Assembly: GCA_029865845.1 (NCBI GenBank)
Contig: JARXAM010000052.1
Location: 1 to 47,790 of the forward strand
Direction: 5' to 3'
Source of the DNA: Rhodoferax sp.
GTDB lineage: Bacteria > Pseudomonadota > Gammaproteobacteria > Burkholderiales > Burkholderiaceae_C
DNA: 47,790 nt
Position 1 is the first letter of the stretch; every line of letters begins with the position of its first letter. This document shows, one piece after another, positions 45,285-47,790 of this stretch. A program made the translations under genes and the position numbers. The notes below the pieces were generated by a model. That model was not told the origin of the DNA. It ran no database searches and worked only from the letters and a program-made list of their open reading frames with translations.

Positions 45285-45851
45285 TTGGCAACCGAAAAAG
45301 AACTCTCTGATTTCCTGAAAAGTGTCGAAAGACGGGCCTTCAAACGGGCGGTATACCATGTCCGCAACGATGAATCCGCTTTGGATATCGTTCAGGACAG
45401 CATGATGAAACTGGCCGAACACTACGGCCACAAGCCGGTTGAAGAGCTCCCCATGCTGTTTCAGCGGATTTTGTCCAACAGCACCCTGGACTGGTTTCGC
45501 CGGCAAAAAACTTACAGCGCTCTTTTTTCAACATTGAGTGATTTCGAGTCGGGAACTGAGGACGAAGACTTCAATCTATTGGAGTCCTTGGTGACAGACC
45601 AAGGCGGAGAGCAATCGGAAAGTGCGGAAACGCAGACCGAGCGCGCACAAACCTTGCTTTCTATTGAAGAAGAAATTTTGCGGTTGCCGCCACGTCAACG
45701 GGAGGCCTTCCTTATGCGTTACTGGGAGGATATGGATGTTGCGGAAACGGCTGCCGCAATGGGTTGCTCACAAGGCAGCGTCAAGACACACTGCTCCAGA
45801 GCGGTGCAGGCCCTGGGAAATGCGTTGAAAGGAAAGGGAATTCGGCTATGA
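45285..45851 (+). CDS. ECF-type (RpoE-like) RNA polymerase sigma factor
   Basis: 188 aa. Region 2 spans VERRAFKRAVYHVRNDESALDIVQDSMMKLAEHYG with the -10 binding helix and RILSNSTLDWFRRQKT. An acidic linker (about 85-120) follows, then region 4 (LPPRQREAFLMRYWEDMDVAETAAAMGCSQGSVKTHCSRAVQAL). The start is a TTG at 45285; an ATG at 45272 is in another frame. The gene overlaps the DUF3619-like gene by 4 bases (ATGA), hinting at sigma/anti-sigma pairing. It is divergent from ilvB. Its regulon is unknown. Confidence 0.88.
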   Translation: MATEKELSDFLKSVERRAFKRAVYHVRNDESALDIVQDSMMKLAEHYGHKPVEELPMLFQRILSNSTLDWFRRQKTYSALFSTLSDFESGTEDEDFNLLESLVTDQGGEQSESAETQTERAQTLLSIEEEILRLPPRQREAFLMRYWEDMDVAETAAAMGCSQGSVKTHCSRAVQALGNALKGKGIRL

Positions 45852-46285
45852 CAACAAGAAAATCGCACCATTCCGGTGCCGACATACAAGAAGCTGTTGC
45901 ACGCGCGATTACCTCACGCTTGAACGAGAGCGCCAACGCTTTGCCCCACGACATCTCGGAGCGGCTGAAGGTGGCTCGCATGCAGGCTTTAGCCAAGCGC
46001 AAGCTGGTCGCCGAGGCAGTTTCAGACAGCGTCGTGCTCGCACAGTCCGGTCAGGCGACCATGGGAATGCGTTCCGGCTTCCGGAATTGGATGACTCAAC
46101 TAGGTTCCTGGTTGCCTTTGTTGGCGCTGATCACTGGTATGGTCGTGATCGGGATAGCGCAAGACGATTGGACGGCCCAAGAAATTGCAGACGTGGATAC
46201 CGAATTGCTGACCGATGCCCTGCCCCCTGCGGCTTACACCGATCCAGGATTTGCACAGTTTTTACGCAACAACCAGGAAAAGTAA
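45848..46285 (+). CDS. DUF3619-like single-pass membrane protein, candidate anti-sigma factor
   Basis: 145 aa. A cytoplasmic N-terminal part of about 85 residues (ADIQEAVARAITSRLNESANAL) is followed by one helix (WLPLLALITGMVVIGIA) and a periplasmic tail ending FLRNNQEK. The features match DUF3619. Start ATG 45848 overlaps the sigma factor stop, so production is coupled. Size and topology are those of membrane anti-sigma factors; this role is not shown. Confidence 0.75.
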   Translation: MTTRKSHHSGADIQEAVARAITSRLNESANALPHDISERLKVARMQALAKRKLVAEAVSDSVVLAQSGQATMGMRSGFRNWMTQLGSWLPLLALITGMVVIGIAQDDWTAQEIADVDTELLTDALPPAAYTDPGFAQFLRNNQEK

Positions 46286-46321
46286 GCGCCACTGCCCTTA
46301 CATTCCTTTTTTCTGACAGCC

Positions 46322-46963
46322 ATGCAACGCCTCCCCTTTCACGCCACTGCCAAGAACGTCGCGTTGACCGCAATTTGCGCAACGGCGATGCTTGGTGCGC
46401 CTGAAATGTCATGGGCCCAAAATGTGCCCGCGCCAGTCGCTCAGGCTGGCGCTGCAGCCCCTGCAATTACGTGGGCGAGCCTCACGAACGCACAAAAGAC
46501 GGCACTTGCACCGCTTCAGACGTCTTGGGAGACACTCACAGACGGACATCAGCGCAAGTGGATTGCCTTGTCGCAGAACTTCAGCAATATGTCTGCTGGC
46601 GATAAGGAAAAGCTGCACAGCCGCATGGGCGAATGGGCGGCCCTCAAGCCGAAAGAGCGTCAGCAAGCGCGGCTGAATTTTGCGGAAACCAAGAAAACGC
46701 CCGCTGCAGAGCGAGCTGCCAACTGGGAGGCTTACCAAGCCTTGAGCCCCGAAGAGAAAGAGGCATTGGCAAAAAAGGCGACCGCTAAGCCGGCAGGTGC
46801 TGCGATTGCGGCCAAAGCACCCTCCCCTCAAAAGTTGACTCCAGTTCCTTTGACGCGCAACTCTCCGGACACCCAAAGAGAGAAACTCGCAGCCCAGCAG
46901 CCCGTGGACCGCAACACGCTGCTGCCTTTGGCGCCTGCAGCCAAGCCCACCAGCACCAACTAA
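46322..46963 (+). CDS. DUF3106-like exported protein
   Basis: 213 aa. Signal-like N terminus (AKNVALTAICATAMLGAPEMSWA, cleavage near residue 32) and then a helical region with WASLTNAQKTALAPLQTSWETLT, SRMGEWAALKPKERQQARLNF and YQALSPEEKEALA, the DUF3106 pattern of repeated W/L/P motifs. The Pro/Ala/Lys-rich C terminus is likely disordered. It is third in the sigma-DUF3619-DUF3106 set and probably periplasmic; function is unknown, with a role as a signal sensor or chaperone proposed here. Confidence 0.75.
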   Translation: MQRLPFHATAKNVALTAICATAMLGAPEMSWAQNVPAPVAQAGAAAPAITWASLTNAQKTALAPLQTSWETLTDGHQRKWIALSQNFSNMSAGDKEKLHSRMGEWAALKPKERQQARLNFAETKKTPAAERAANWEAYQALSPEEKEALAKKATAKPAGAAIAAKAPSPQKLTPVPLTRNSPDTQREKLAAQQPVDRNTLLPLAPAAKPTSTN

Positions 46964-47048
46964 GGACCTTGGTTACCCGGCATCTATGCGCGGGCGATAC
47001 TGAGGTGCCTACAATCTGGCCTTCATTTCTACGAAGGTCGCTACTTTG

Positions 47049-47543
47049 ATGACAATCGCGTTGGACACCCCCGGTCTGTGGCGCCGCATGGCGTGCTGGG
47101 TTTACGAAGGCATTCTGCTTTTCGGGGTTGTATTTCTGGCCGGATACCTCTTCGGCACCCTCAGCCAGACGCGTTATGCGTTGGACAACCGGCACGCCCT
47201 GCAAGCCTTCTTGTTTGTGGTGCTCGGCATTTACTTCGTCTGGTTTTGGGCCCACGGGCAGACACTGGCCATGAAAACATGGAATATCCGGGTCGTCGGC
47301 CGTGACGGCCAAAAGATTACGCAACTGCGCGCTTTGGGGCGCTACGTGTTGAGCTGGGTATGGTTCCTCCCGCCCTTGCTGGCGGTATCGCCCTTTCACC
47401 TGTCGGGTGGTGAGATCGTCGTCATCTGCTTGGGCTGGTTTGCTGTCTGGGCAATCTTGAGCCGCTTTCACCCACAACAGCAGTTCTGGCACGACGCGTG
47501 GGCTGGCACCCGTCTCGTCACCTCAGCCCCCCTCAGCCGGTGA
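47049..47543 (+). CDS. RDD-family membrane protein
   Basis: 164 aa. The N-terminal RRMACWVYEGILLFGVVFLAGY carries the R-x(n)-D-type position with Glu in place of the second Asp (WVYEG); a second helix (LFVVLGIYFVWFW) and a third (LGRYVLSWVWFLPPLLAV) complete the RDD pattern of membrane proteins with possible ion-exchange function. ATG 47049 follows a TTG at 47046 in frame. It lies downstream of the DUF3106-like gene with an 85-base gap. Confidence 0.8.
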   Translation: MTIALDTPGLWRRMACWVYEGILLFGVVFLAGYLFGTLSQTRYALDNRHALQAFLFVVLGIYFVWFWAHGQTLAMKTWNIRVVGRDGQKITQLRALGRYVLSWVWFLPPLLAVSPFHLSGGEIVVICLGWFAVWAILSRFHPQQQFWHDAWAGTRLVTSAPLSR

Positions 47544-47562
47544 ACGGCGACCCAAAGGCCTC

Positions 47563-47790
47563 ATGGAATCCACGCCTGAAAATCACATTGATCCCGCGGT
47601 CAACCCGCAAAAACAACGTCGGGGCTTGAGCCGCATTCTGCATGCAACCCGCTACTCATGGGCTGGCTTGCAAGCCGGGTGGAACGAGCCCGCATTCCGG
47701 CAGGAATGTGTTCTGGCATTGGTGCTGCTACCGGCATCCCTTTTTGTGGGCCAAAGCTGGGTAGAGAGCGCCGTCCTCGCGGCAAGCGTC
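47563..47790 (+). CDS. dgkA: Diacylglycerol kinase (partial, 76 codons)
   Basis: The frame runs from ATG 47563 to the window end without a stop. It contains RILHATRYSWAGLQAGWNEPAFRQE, the DgkA signature (NExAFRQE) on the first amphipathic helix, followed by VLALVLLPASLFVGQSW, the first membrane segment. It phosphorylates diacylglycerol to phosphatidic acid in the inner membrane. It begins 19 bases after the RDD stop, probably co-transcribed. Confidence 0.93.
   Translation, partial: MESTPENHIDPAVNPQKQRRGLSRILHATRYSWAGLQAGWNEPAFRQECVLALVLLPASLFVGQSWVESAVLAASV

Overview
The window is chromosomal DNA of a betaproteobacterium, most likely a member of the Comamonadaceae (Rhodoferax/Acidovorax/Polaromonas-like). 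I infer this from high GC, from lineage-typical small families (a TIGR04438-like Trp-rich protein beside ilvD, DUF3619-like and DUF3106-like proteins behind an ECF-like sigma factor), from the ccoI-S-N-O-Q-P-G-H gene order next to fnr and hemN, and from the aat-bpt pair. No database search was possible. Family names come from motifs and recall of family sequences.

Region 1-8,515 is accessory DNA, probably one end of a prophage or related integrated element. It holds the start of a P-loop gene cut by the window edge, a divergent Cro-like/CI-like regulator pair, several proteins of unknown function, and a two-helix membrane protein resembling SLATT-type proteins. These are followed by a tight plus-strand operon (about 3,000-8,456) in which nearly every gene overlaps the next by 1-13 bases: a 46-aa membrane peptide, an OB-fold-like protein, an 82-aa protein, a winged-helix-like protein, a very long ParB-like protein, a lower-GC orphan, an HD phosphohydrolase of the YfbR/DatZ type, a hypothetical, a 32-aa peptide and a PrtN/AlpA-like activator. 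The operon ends in a clear terminator. No integrase, capsid or lysis gene is visible.

Region 8,712-25,860 is core respiratory and signalling DNA. It contains a GAF-GGDEF diguanylate cyclase, a TauE/DsbD_2-like transporter, hemN, fnr, the whole cbb3 oxidase structural and assembly cluster (ccoI, S, N, O, Q, P, G, H), a universal stress protein, and a two-gene module of hybrid histidine kinase plus response regulator with an HD-GYP c-di-GMP phosphodiesterase. Three FNR boxes sit in the hemN/fnr gap, upstream of ccoN and in the ccoI/usp gap. Each lies near -41.5 from plausible -10 elements, so the low-oxygen regulon can be read from the sequence.

Region 26,138-47,790 is housekeeping: an enoyl-CoA hydratase-like protein, lgt, ilvD, a Trp-rich peptide, a small cytochrome c, acs, class I fumarase, murI, tRNA-Arg(TCT) and tRNA-Pro(TGG), the aat and bpt N-degron transferases, an IclR regulator, a pbpG-like endopeptidase, leuA, pssA, ilvC, ilvN and ilvB. 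The right end is a sigma factor / DUF3619-like / DUF3106-like module, an RDD protein and the start of dgkA. With ilvD, ilvBNC and leuA, most of the branched-chain amino-acid pathway is encoded here.
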